From positions 1 through 64,000 of the forward strand of contig USQQ01000004.1 of NCBI GenBank assembly GCA_900556875.1: DNA of 64,000 nt, given 5' to 3'. Position 1 is the stretch's first letter. Each line of letters starts with the position of its first letter. A program made the position numbers and the translations under genes. Below, in pieces: positions 15,376 through 23,462 of this stretch. Origin of the DNA: an uncultured Collinsella sp. (GTDB taxonomy: Bacteria; Actinomycetota; Coriobacteriia; Coriobacteriales; Coriobacteriaceae). Under the pieces are notes generated by a model. The model was not told the origin of the DNA and made no database searches. It worked only from the letters and a program-made list of their open reading frames with translations.

Positions 15376-15425
15376 CATTTTCTCGGGGCGCATGCGGGAT
15401 AAAGCCCAGGTCGCAGCGGCCCTGC
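15376..15425. repeat. Displaced 50-bp copy of lysR sequence
   Basis: Begins five bases after the transporter stop codon. It is a non-coding copy of lysR positions 13876-13925 with two mismatches, and its last bases form the left arm of the following hairpin. Confidence 0.85.
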
Positions 15426-15452
15426 ACCTCACAGGAGATGCAGGGCCATTTT
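15418..15452 (+). terminator. Terminator after the EamA gene
   Basis: GGCCCTGCA (15418-15426) and TGCAGGGCC (15439-15447) pair, followed by ATTTTG. Confidence 0.75.
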
Positions 15453-15472
15453 GCATTGCAGTAAAGCTTGGG

Positions 15473-16438
15473 TTACGAACGACGCGGCTCGGGAACCACG
15501 AGCCTATCGGGGCTCGCGCCCTCGGCATCCATCAAGCTCACGTAGCGAATCGATGGGTCATCGTAGGTCGCGTAGTAATAATTGCCCGTACGCGCGCTAA
15601 AGCATCCGGTGTAGATGGTCTTCTCGAACTTGCCGTCGCCCATCTTGGACGCCCCCTCGATCATCGCCACGCCCTCGAGCGAACGGAACATGCGGAGAAC
15701 GTTTTCGGCCTCGCTCTCCTTTTGCGGGTAATTGGCATTGAGGTAGGCCGCCTTTACAAAACGGCTCGGCGAATAGCAGTCGCCCGGAATACCGCGCATG
15801 CCGGCACCAGCGCCATAAGGCTTGAGCTCGGCGGCGCGCCATGTCGCCGTCTGCGGAAAATCGCTGGTGGCGGTGATATAGGTGCGCAGGTTTTCCATAT
15901 GCCACGGGAAAGTCGGCTGGTTGGCAAGGGTATCGACCGGGTCGTCGTATACATGCAGGCCGTCGGCCATCATCTCGACCACGATACTGCGCTGGCTGTC
16001 GCCGATAATCCAATGGAGCAGCGACACGCCCAGGCCCTCGCCGGCAGATTTGGCGACAATCACCGTGTCGCGCAGTGCGGCCTCGGCCTCGTCGACCGTC
16101 GAGAACGTCGCCGCCACCCACAGGGGAAACTCGTAGGCCGCGATATTGGTCTTGCCATCAACCGGCCCCTCGGCATACTCGGCATAGCCGGGAAAGTTGA
16201 GCCCCGCCACAGCCAGGCCCGCATCGTTGCCGCAATCGAAAAACATGGGATAGTTCTTGTAATCGATACACATACCGATTACCGCATGCGCCGCCGTCGC
16301 ATCGTCGATAAACGAGTACGGGATGTGGAACCCGCGGGGCACCACGCGAACCTGCTCGCCGTATCCAAAGCTCCAGTCGAGGTTGCGGCCCAGATACATG
16401 TGGCCGGAATTATCGGTAAATCGAATGCTCGTGCACAT
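15473..16438 (-). CDS. Choloylglycine-hydrolase-family amidase (bile salt hydrolase candidate)
   Basis: The 321-aa Ntn hydrolase should cut off its Met and use Cys2 as nucleophile. Expected active-site residues are present: Cys2, Arg18 and Asp21 in GRNLDW, Asn81 in AGLNFPG, an Asn in TLANQPTFPW and an Arg in GIPGDCYSPSRFV. The family contains bile salt hydrolases and penicillin V acylases; for a gut bacterium bile acid deconjugation is likely but sequence alone cannot decide. There is no signal peptide. AGGAGG precedes the ATG at 16438, placing Cys at position 2; the longer frame would bury it. Confidence 0.88.
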   Translation of the reverse strand: MCTSIRFTDNSGHMYLGRNLDWSFGYGEQVRVVPRGFHIPYSFIDDATAAHAVIGMCIDYKNYPMFFDCGNDAGLAVAGLNFPGYAEYAEGPVDGKTNIAAYEFPLWVAATFSTVDEAEAALRDTVIVAKSAGEGLGVSLLHWIIGDSQRSIVVEMMADGLHVYDDPVDTLANQPTFPWHMENLRTYITATSDFPQTATWRAAELKPYGAGAGMRGIPGDCYSPSRFVKAAYLNANYPQKESEAENVLRMFRSLEGVAMIEGASKMGDGKFEKTIYTGCFSARTGNYYYATYDDPSIRYVSLMDAEGASPDRLVVPEPRRS

Positions 16439-16497
16439 AGCGCCTCCTAGCTCAATGTTCTTACTAAGGTCATTGTCACCAAACAAAGGAGCGCTAA

Positions 16498-16538
16498 ACA
16501 AAAAAGTCCGGACATGACAACAATGTCATACCCGGACT
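16498..16538 (-). terminator. Terminator of the degenerate deformylase gene
   Basis: On the minus strand AGTCCGG and CCGGACT enclose a second pairing ATGAC/GTCAT, followed by six T. Confidence 0.85.
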
Positions 16539-16569
16539 AAAAACGACGAGGTGCGGTGCTTTGGTCCCC

Positions 16570-16989
16570 TTAGACCAACTTTCCAAGACAGTGATCAATC
16601 ATGTGCTGGATCATTTGCGCCTCAAAGCCTGCGTAATCGCGGCGGCACTCCTTCATCTTGCCGTCGACGATCTGGTCAAAGGCAACCTTGCACTTGATAT
16701 AGCGCGTGGACTTGGTGACCTCCTCGTGCGTCAGGCAGCTCTCCTCCATCTTGCTGGCACCCAGGCCAAACACCAGACGGGGGTTGTAGAGCACGTGGGG
16801 CTCGCCGGCGTCGTCCAGGTAGACGCAAACCTTCTTGGTAACGCCAATCTGGTTAGCGGCAAGGCAGCCGGCATCGTCGAGCGACTTGATGGTATCGATC
16901 AGGTCCTGAGCAACCGACTCGTCCTCGACGGTCGCAACCTCGCAACGCTGGGACAGGATAGCCTCGTCGTGGCAAAGCTCTTTAATCAT
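16570..16989 (-). CDS. Peptide deformylase-like protein with altered catalytic motif
   Basis: The 139-aa protein is clearly of the deformylase family: GCLAANQIG (41-49), ESCLT (83-87, normally EGCLS) and HMIDH (129-133, normally HExxH-type HEIDH). The Glu that acts as general base is Met130, while both metal His and the motif Cys remain. It may bind metal but probably not deformylate by the usual route. GGAGG five bases before the second ATG favours a start at 16989. It has its own terminator. It differs from the paralogue at 11315, which keeps the Glu but lacks the motif-1 Gln. Confidence 0.8.
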   Translation of the reverse strand: MIKELCHDEAILSQRCEVATVEDESVAQDLIDTIKSLDDAGCLAANQIGVTKKVCVYLDDAGEPHVLYNPRLVFGLGASKMEESCLTHEEVTKSTRYIKCKVAFDQIVDGKMKECRRDYAGFEAQMIQHMIDHCLGKLV

Positions 16990-17182
16990 ACGTTCCTCCA
17001 TAGGGGTCGTTGTAACCGCTTAAGTATACGGTACCCACACATTTTCATGCGAAAAATACCGTCCGTCTGCTACAAAGCGCCGAACATCAACATGCGAGGA
17101 GCATCAACCTTACAAAGGCGATATAGTGGGTGGGTTCGTGTCAATCGGCCTAAACTCGGGGCCGAACAAGGAAAGGGTATGC

Positions 17183-18496
17183 ATGGACGAACTTTTTCAC
17201 GTCAGTGAGCGCAAGTCCACAATCGGGACCGAACTTCGCGCTGGACTGACAACATTCCTGGCGATGGCCTACATCATCGCCGTCAACCCCGCAGTGCTCT
17301 CGGGCGCCGGCATCGATGCGGGAGCGCTCGCCTGCGCCACTTGCCTGGGCGCCGGCATCATGACCATCTGCATGGGCATCTTCGCCAACCGTCCGCTCGC
17401 ATGCGCGTCGGGCCTGGGCATCAACGCCATGATTGCGGGCATCACCACTACCATGTGCGGCGGCGACTGGCACGTGGCCATGAGCGTCATCTTCCTCGAG
17501 GGTGTCGTCATCTTGCTGCTCGTCCTTTGCGGCCTGCGCGAGGCCATTATGGACGCCATCCCCGTGGTTCTGCGCCACGCTATCTCGGTGGGCCTGGGCC
17601 TGTTCATCGCCATGATCGGCCTGTGCGACGCCGGCATTATCACCGCTGGCGCCGGTACACTCGTCGGTCTGGGCGACATCACCTCCCCCACCTTTATCGT
17701 CGGCATCATCTCCATCGTCGTGACGGTTGCCCTGGCCTCCCGCAACGTGCCGGGCTCGCTGCTCATCGGTATCATCGTCGCCGTTATCGCCGGCATCCCG
17801 CTGGGCGTCACCCACGCCCCCGAGGGCCTCATCGCCCCGCTCGATTTCTCGACCTTTGGCGCTCCGTTTGCCAGCACCGCCGACGGCAACATGGCTATCG
17901 TGAAGGTTCTGACCGACCCGATGCTGCTCGTCGTGGCCTTCTCGCTGCTCATGAGCGACTTCTTTGACACCATGGGCACCGCCATGGCCGTCGCCAAGCA
18001 GGGCGAGTTCCTGACCGAGGACGGCAATGTCGAGGACATCCGCCCCATCTTGGTCGTTGACTCCGTGGCCGCCGCTGCCGGTGGCTTTATGGGCGTCTCC
18101 TCCATCACCACCTTCGTCGAGTCCACCTCTGGCGCTGCCGACGGTGGCCGCACGGGCCTCACCTCCGTCACCACCGGCGTGCTGTTCATTCTCGCCGCGT
18201 TCTTCTCCCCCATCGTCACCATCGTTTCCAGTGCCGCCACCTGCGGTGCCCTGGTCTACGTCGGCTACCTCATGATGAGCGAGGCCTCCGAGATCGACTG
18301 GTCCGACGTCTCGCAGGGCTTCCCGGCGTTCATGATTGTCGCCGGCGTGCCCTTCACCTACTCCATCTCTGCCGGCATTGGCCTGGGCTTTATCGCCTAC
18401 GTGGTCGTCGCGCTCTTTAAGGGCGAGGCCTCCAAGATCAAGCCGCTCATGTGGATTGCAGCCCTCGCCTTCCTCGTCTACTTCTTTGTAGCGTAA
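17183..18496 (+). CDS. NCS2-family purine permease (AzgA/PbuG-like)
   Basis: The 437-aa polytopic membrane protein has AzgA-type signatures: GLTTFLAMAYIIAVNPAVLS near the start, a GLGINAMIAG segment and MSDFFDTMGTAMAVAKQ, followed by GVSSITTFVESTSGAADGGR. The family imports adenine, guanine or hypoxanthine with protons. AAGGAAAGG precedes the ATG at 17183; an upstream in-frame start at 17126 adds a non-hydrophobic tail. Its last 14 codons reappear at 20511-20555, marking the edge of a tandem duplication. Confidence 0.9.
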   Translation: MDELFHVSERKSTIGTELRAGLTTFLAMAYIIAVNPAVLSGAGIDAGALACATCLGAGIMTICMGIFANRPLACASGLGINAMIAGITTTMCGGDWHVAMSVIFLEGVVILLLVLCGLREAIMDAIPVVLRHAISVGLGLFIAMIGLCDAGIITAGAGTLVGLGDITSPTFIVGIISIVVTVALASRNVPGSLLIGIIVAVIAGIPLGVTHAPEGLIAPLDFSTFGAPFASTADGNMAIVKVLTDPMLLVVAFSLLMSDFFDTMGTAMAVAKQGEFLTEDGNVEDIRPILVVDSVAAAAGGFMGVSSITTFVESTSGAADGGRTGLTSVTTGVLFILAAFFSPIVTIVSSAATCGALVYVGYLMMSEASEIDWSDVSQGFPAFMIVAGVPFTYSISAGIGLGFIAYVVVALFKGEASKIKPLMWIAALAFLVYFFVA

Positions 18497-18522
18497 GGGC
18501 AAGATTCACAATACCAAACACC

Positions 18523-18562
18523 AAAGCGCGGAGTCGCATCGAGCGGCTCCGCGCTTTTCTTT
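18523..18562 (+). terminator. Permease terminator
   Basis: AAAGCGCGGAG (18523-18533) pairs with CTCCGCGCTTT (18547-18557), then TTCTTTT. A duplicate lies at 20582-20618. Confidence 0.9.
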
Positions 18563-18703
18563 TAAAGTCAGGCATCGCACGGACGCGCGATATATTGCTT
18601 CCCAAGTTTTGGACATTTTGCCCTCCAAACGGCACTACCGACGGCTACATCCTGCAGATATGCTGGATATAACCGCATAGGCCCTATGAGGATGGGAGTA
18701 ACC

Positions 18704-20488
18704 ATGGCCGCCTTGTTCACGACCCCCAAACGCAATGACAAAACCTCTGGAGCCCATTTTATCGAGCCCGACGTGCGCCGTCGCACGCTGCTCGCACACG
18801 GCAGCTGGCGCCGCGCGACGCGCCGCATCGTCGTGGGAGCCGTATGCGCGCTCACGGTAAGCTCGCTGCTCATGCCGAGCATCTCGCTCGCGGCGGAGTG
18901 GATTGATGTTGGCGGCACCCAGTACAACGCCGGCACTGCGGCGGGCGACGGCGCCGGCACCTGGAGCTGGGACGGCGCCGACGACATGAAGCTCATCAAC
19001 TATAACGGCGGTGAGATCAAGGCTGCAGGCAAGCTCAACATTGTCTATGAGGGCAAGAACACCGTGAAAACCGAGCCTGATTACACCGGAGCCGCCATCA
19101 AGGCGCAGGACGGCACTAGCCAGAAAGCAGAGTTGAACATAACGAGCTCGAATAGCACGGATGAGCTCAATGTGACAGCCGAGGCCGATGCAATTAAATC
19201 AACAGGCGACCTCTCCATTTCTGGCCCAGGCACTGTGAACACCACAAGCACTTCTTCCGACGGAATTGAGGCAAAGGGCGATCTCTCTATCACGGGCTCG
19301 GGCACCGTGAATGCAACGGGCGGTACCGAAGGCATCCAATCCAAGGGCAAGACCACCATCGATTCCTCTGGCACAGTGATCGCTAAAGGAGGCGAAGGTT
19401 ACGGCGTCGCCGCGGGCAGTGACCTGATCATCAAAGGCGGTGGCAAGGTAGAAGCAAGCTCGATAGAAGAAGCGGCGATTTGGGCTGACGGCAACATCGA
19501 CATCTCGGGCGGCAGCCAGGTCAAGGCAAGCTCCCAGGGAGATCTTGCCGTCGACGCTGAGGGTAGTCTCGCGGTCACGAACGCCTCCCTTGACGCAAGC
19601 GGTGTTGAATATGGTGTCTATGCCTACAAGGGCGTTACGCTCGATCATGCGACCGTGACGGTCCGCACAAGCGCGAGCGGTGGCCAGGCCATCGCCCTCA
19701 TCACTGATGGGGACGACATCGTCATCAAGAATGGTTCCATCGTGGACGCGTTCGCAGAAGGCAAATTCTCGGTTGCAATCTCTACCAGAAACCACCAGCC
19801 AAACGTCGCTGGCGGCCACATCTACATCAGCGACTCCGTTGTTAAGGCTATAGCCCGCTATGTCGAGACCGGTGGCGATGGCCCCGATCACTACAGCAAC
19901 GACCAAAGCGGCGAGGTCATCCCTGAGCCTAGGGGTCTGAACATCGGTATCTTCGCCCAGACCTACGAGGGCATCACGCCCGCGAGTATCTCGATCGTCC
20001 GCAGCAAGCTCACGGCCGAGGGAGACACAGCGGCAATCTTCGCTCTTGCCATAAGCGAGGATGGCAAGGCGATCGGCACCATCGAGATCGAAGACGCTCC
20101 CATCCAGACGCCCGCAGGCGGCAAGATCATTAACTATCGCTACGAAGAAGAGTACGGCCCCAGCATCTCCTACGAGGCAGGTCAAACCATCGGCACGGGC
20201 GACGCCACGATCGACTCCCCCTATGACGCCGCTGTCGCCAAGAGCACGCTCACCGTACCTCCCGAGGAGATCAAACCCGAGGAAAAGTCCGGCGAGACCA
20301 AGCCCGAGGGTTCCAAGTCCGAGGGCACGAAGACGACCAAGACCGTTGCAGTTGCAGCCACGGGAGCCAAAACCACCGGCATCCTCGCCGCAACCGGCGA
20401 CACCTCGAGCGCGGCCATCATAGCGACCGCCCTTGCAGGAACGGCCACCATCGTCACAGGCGCCCTGGCGAGTCGCAAACGCTCGTAA
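18704..20488 (+). CDS. Cell-wall-anchored surface protein with carbohydrate-binding-like repeats, copy 1
   Basis: About 594 aa. A long N-terminal signal peptide (RRIVVGAVCALTVSSLLMPS, cleavage near SLAAEW) is followed by a parallel beta-helix-like domain of short repeats alternating ITGSGTVNA, IDSSGTV and IKGGGKVEA. This pattern fits carbohydrate-binding Cthe_2159-type domains. A Lys/Pro/Glu-rich spacer then leads to LAATGD, a hydrophobic helix and a RKRS tail, the layout of a sortase substrate with an LAxTG motif. GGGAG precedes the ATG at 18704. It is the left member of a tandem pair. The ligand is unknown. Confidence 0.8.
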   Translation: MAALFTTPKRNDKTSGAHFIEPDVRRRTLLAHGSWRRATRRIVVGAVCALTVSSLLMPSISLAAEWIDVGGTQYNAGTAAGDGAGTWSWDGADDMKLINYNGGEIKAAGKLNIVYEGKNTVKTEPDYTGAAIKAQDGTSQKAELNITSSNSTDELNVTAEADAIKSTGDLSISGPGTVNTTSTSSDGIEAKGDLSITGSGTVNATGGTEGIQSKGKTTIDSSGTVIAKGGEGYGVAAGSDLIIKGGGKVEASSIEEAAIWADGNIDISGGSQVKASSQGDLAVDAEGSLAVTNASLDASGVEYGVYAYKGVTLDHATVTVRTSASGGQAIALITDGDDIVIKNGSIVDAFAEGKFSVAISTRNHQPNVAGGHIYISDSVVKAIARYVETGGDGPDHYSNDQSGEVIPEPRGLNIGIFAQTYEGITPASISIVRSKLTAEGDTAAIFALAISEDGKAIGTIEIEDAPIQTPAGGKIINYRYEEEYGPSISYEAGQTIGTGDATIDSPYDAAVAKSTLTVPPEEIKPEEKSGETKPEGSKSEGTKTTKTVAVAATGAKTTGILAATGDTSSAAIIATALAGTATIVTGALASRKRS

Positions 20489-20510
20489 ACACTTTTTCGC
20501 ACAGGACGGG

Positions 20511-20555
20511 TGGATCGCGGCCCTTGCCTTCCTCGTCTACTTCTTCGTAGCGTAA
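20511..20555 (+). pseudogene. Permease 3'-end remnant at the duplication joint
   Basis: WIAALAFLVYFFVA and its stop codon repeat the C-terminus of the purine permease. Only 14 codons are present, without a start, so this is a relic showing that the duplicated unit began inside the permease gene. Confidence 0.85.
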
Positions 20556-20581
20556 GGGCAAGGCTGCAAAAGCTGAACAAT

Positions 20582-20618
20582 AAAGCGCGGAGTCGCCATG
20601 CGGCCCCGCGCTTTTCTT
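20582..20618 (+). terminator. Duplicated copy of the permease terminator
   Basis: AAAGCGCGGAG with a GC-rich loop and CCGCGCTTTT, then CTTTT. It now ends transcription of surface protein copy 1. Confidence 0.85.
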
Positions 20619-20759
20619 TTAGCGCCGGTCCCTGCGCCGGCGTGCGGCCTATTTCTCCCCCATTTTGGCCATTTTGCCCTCCAAACGGCACTACCGCCGG
20701 CAACATCCAGCAGATACGCTGAATCTAGTCGTATAGGCCCTATGAGAACGGGAGCAACC

Positions 20760-22529
20760 ATGGCAGCCTTGTTCACGACCCCCAAACGCAATGACACTAC
20801 CGCCGGAACCCATGTTGCCGAACCCGACGTTCGCCGTCGCATAGGACTCGCGCACGGCAGCTGGCGCCGCGTGACGCGCCGCATCGTCGTGGGAGCCGTA
20901 TGCGCGCTCACGGTAAGCTCGCTTCTCATGCCGAGCGTCTCGCTCGCAGCGGAATGGGTCAAGGTCGGCGGCAACAAGTACAACACCGCGGCGAGCGACG
21001 AAGCCGGTACCTGGTCGTGGGACGGCGCCGACGACTTGAAGCTCAACAACTATAACGGCGGCGAGATCCAGGCCGCAGGCAAGCTCAACGTGAATTACTC
21101 GGGAACCAACATCGTCACTGCCGAATGGATCGAAAGCATCAACGTTTCTCATGGCACTAACGAGAATGCCGAGCTCAATATCCAAGGCGACGAGGGCGGC
21201 ACGCTCAGCGTGACATCTACTGAGGACGCTATCCTCTCCACGGGTAATATCAACATCGACGGAGCCGGATCCGTCAACGCCACGAGCACAGGGTTTGATG
21301 CCATCAATGCCGGGGGTGATCTCGCTATCAAAGGTTCGGGCAACGTCAACGCCACGGGTGCATCGGATGGCATCAGGGCAAACGGCAATATCACGATTGA
21401 CGACAGCGGAGCCGTCACCGCCAGGGCTGCCAAGGACAAGGGTATTGGAACCGACAAGAACCTCACCATCAAGGGTGGCGGGACGGTCGAGGCAAGCTCA
21501 GCCGATGGTGAGGCCCTTTGGAGCGGCGGCAATATCAACATCTCGGACGGCAGCCAGGTCAAGGCAAGCTCCGAGAAAGACGCTGCCGTCGAGGCCAAGG
21601 GCAGCCTCGCAGCCACAAACGCCTCCCTCAACGTAAACGGTGTTGAATATGGCGTCTATGCCCACAAGGGCATCACCCTCGATCATGCAAACGTGACGGT
21701 CCGTGCAGGTAAAGGCAGATACGGTGGCGCCATCGCCCTCTTCACCTACCAGGACGACATCGTCGTCAAGAACGGCTCCACCGTGGACGCGTTTGCGGAA
21801 GGTGAGGTTTCGGCTGCATTCTCCACCAGAAACGATCGACCCAACGAGGAGGGTGGCCACATCTACATCAGCGACTCCGTTGTCAAGGCCATAGCCCGCT
21901 ATGTCGAGAACGGCGACGGCCCCATCCCCTACAGCGAAAACCAAGATGGTGAGACGAGCCCCGAGCCCCAAGGCGAGAACATCGGCATCATCGCCCAGAC
22001 CAGCGAGGGCGTCACACCCGCAGTCATCTCGATCATCCGCAGCAAGGTAACGACCGAAGGAGATACAGCGGCAATCTTTGCCCGTGCCATGAGCGCTGAC
22101 GGCAAGACAATCGGCACCATCAAGATTGAGAACGCCGCCATCCAGACGCCCGAAGGCGGCAAGGTCATTGACTATCGCAAGCTCCGTAACGGCATCTACG
22201 AGGCAGGCCAAGCCATCGGCACGGGCGACGCTGTGATCGACTCCCCCTATAACGAAGCTGTCGCCAAGAGCATGGTCATCGCACCTCCCGAGGTAGCCAA
22301 GCCGGAAGACCCCAAGCCCGACGAGACCAAGCCCGCGGAGTCCAAGCAGGACCCCAAGCCCGAGGGCGCAAAGACGACCAAGACCGTTGCGGTTGCAACC
22401 ACGAAGGCCAAGGCCACCGGCGTGCTCGCGGCAACCGGCGACACCTCGGGTGCGGCCATCGTGGCAACCGTCCTTGCGGGAACAGCCGCTATCGCCGCAG
22501 GCACCATGGCGAGCCGCAAACGCTCGTAG
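20760..22529 (+). CDS. Cell-wall-anchored surface protein, copy 2
   Basis: About 589 aa, a close paralogue of 18704-20488. Signal peptide region, repeat domain (IDGAGSVNA, IKGSGNVNA, IKGGGTVEA), the IYISDSVVKAIARYVE segment and the LAATGDTSGAA sorting region are all matched. The most variable part is residues 80-130 after the mature N-terminus, which may be the ligand face. GGGAG precedes the ATG at 20760; upstream in-frame codons lie in the duplicated intergenic region. Shared upstream sequence (CATTTTGCCCTCCAAACGGC and ATAGGCCCTAT) suggests both copies are regulated alike. Confidence 0.8.
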   Translation: MAALFTTPKRNDTTAGTHVAEPDVRRRIGLAHGSWRRVTRRIVVGAVCALTVSSLLMPSVSLAAEWVKVGGNKYNTAASDEAGTWSWDGADDLKLNNYNGGEIQAAGKLNVNYSGTNIVTAEWIESINVSHGTNENAELNIQGDEGGTLSVTSTEDAILSTGNINIDGAGSVNATSTGFDAINAGGDLAIKGSGNVNATGASDGIRANGNITIDDSGAVTARAAKDKGIGTDKNLTIKGGGTVEASSADGEALWSGGNINISDGSQVKASSEKDAAVEAKGSLAATNASLNVNGVEYGVYAHKGITLDHANVTVRAGKGRYGGAIALFTYQDDIVVKNGSTVDAFAEGEVSAAFSTRNDRPNEEGGHIYISDSVVKAIARYVENGDGPIPYSENQDGETSPEPQGENIGIIAQTSEGVTPAVISIIRSKVTTEGDTAAIFARAMSADGKTIGTIKIENAAIQTPEGGKVIDYRKLRNGIYEAGQAIGTGDAVIDSPYNEAVAKSMVIAPPEVAKPEDPKPDETKPAESKQDPKPEGAKTTKTVAVATTKAKATGVLAATGDTSGAAIVATVLAGTAAIAAGTMASRKRS

Positions 22530-22586
22530 ACGCCTCTGCGCACATGGCAGCTCCCGCGAAGGCCCCGAGTCCCAGCACCGTTTAAC

Positions 22587-22624
22587 AACGCCACCGCCGA
22601 GCTCCCCTCCGGCGGTGGCGTTTT
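22587..22624 (+). terminator. Terminator of surface protein copy 2
   Basis: AACGCCACCGCCG (22587-22599) and CGGCGGTGGCGTT (22610-22622) pair, followed by TTTTCC. Confidence 0.9.
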
Positions 22625-22736
22625 CCATATGCGTCCGCAGGGTATGCACGAGATTGTCTTTTGTCTAGCCCAACCTGCATGAGCCGGCGTGCGACAATGG
22701 GGGCCGTCGATATCACAACGCCGAGAGAAGCCCGTC

Positions 22737-23402
22737 ATGGAAGCGCATCAAAAGCAGATAACCGTTCATGCACAGCATGCCGAAAGCGCACCAGTCATCT
22801 ATCTTCCCGTGGTTATGGGCGACGGCACGGAGGTTTATGAACGCTGCCGAGAGCTCAACTGCCCGCCCTTCACGCTTGTCGGCATTGGCAGCCTCAACTG
22901 GAATCGCGAGCTGAGCCCCTGGGGATGCGACGGAACCGTGCGCGATGCCGAGCCCTTTGGCGGTCAGGCATCCGGATTTCTCGATGAGCTGTTGAACTGG
23001 ATAATCCCAGAGGCCGAGTCGTCGCTTCCTCAGCCGCCCACCTGGCGCGGCATTGCCGGCTACTCGCTCGCGGGCCTCTTCGCGCTCTGGTCCCTCTGGC
23101 AAACCGACGCCTTTAGCCGCGCCGCAAGCGCATCGGGGTCGTTGTGGTTTCCCGACTTTGTCGATCGCGCCAGCACGACCCCTTTTGCCGGCAACCCGCA
23201 GGCCGTCTATCTGTCACTCGGCAAAAAGGAAACCAAGACGCCCAACCGCATGATGCGGCACGTACTTGACGACACGCGCGCAATGGAAACGTTGCTCGTT
23301 GAGCGCGGCATCCTCACAACACTGGAACTCAACCCCGGCAACCACTTTGCCCAAACCGACCTGCGCATGGCGCGTGGCATCCACTGGGTTCTTGCGCACT
23401 AA
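22737..23402 (+). CDS. Alpha/beta-hydrolase, esterase-D/Fes-like
   Basis: The 221-aa protein has a nucleophile elbow GYSLAG and a late histidine in NPGNHF, with the acid likely in the loop after YLSLGKKETKTPN. This matches the putative-esterase family of feruloyl esterases, esterase D and siderophore esterases. No signal peptide is visible, so the substrate is probably intracellular. The start at 22737 has a weak GAGAGAAG upstream; an in-frame start at 22689 is possible. Confidence 0.75.
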   Translation: MEAHQKQITVHAQHAESAPVIYLPVVMGDGTEVYERCRELNCPPFTLVGIGSLNWNRELSPWGCDGTVRDAEPFGGQASGFLDELLNWIIPEAESSLPQPPTWRGIAGYSLAGLFALWSLWQTDAFSRAASASGSLWFPDFVDRASTTPFAGNPQAVYLSLGKKETKTPNRMMRHVLDDTRAMETLLVERGILTTLELNPGNHFAQTDLRMARGIHWVLAH

Positions 23403-23403
23403 G

Positions 23404-23442
23404 AAGCCGGCCATGCGCATCGGACGCATGGCCGGCTTTTTT
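23404..23442 (+). terminator. Strong bidirectional terminator
   Basis: AAGCCGGCCATGCG (23404-23417) pairs perfectly with CGCATGGCCGGCTT (23425-23438) and is followed by T6. It lies between the convergent esterase and uracil permease genes. Confidence 0.95.
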
Positions 23443-23462
23443 AACTGAGTTGGACACAGCTG

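Noticed and set aside
17150..18502. 450-codon ORF antisense to the purine permease, and similar long antisense frames elsewhere
   Set aside because: High GC with strong third-position bias creates long antisense open frames; the sense frames have clear family motifs and ribosome-binding sites.
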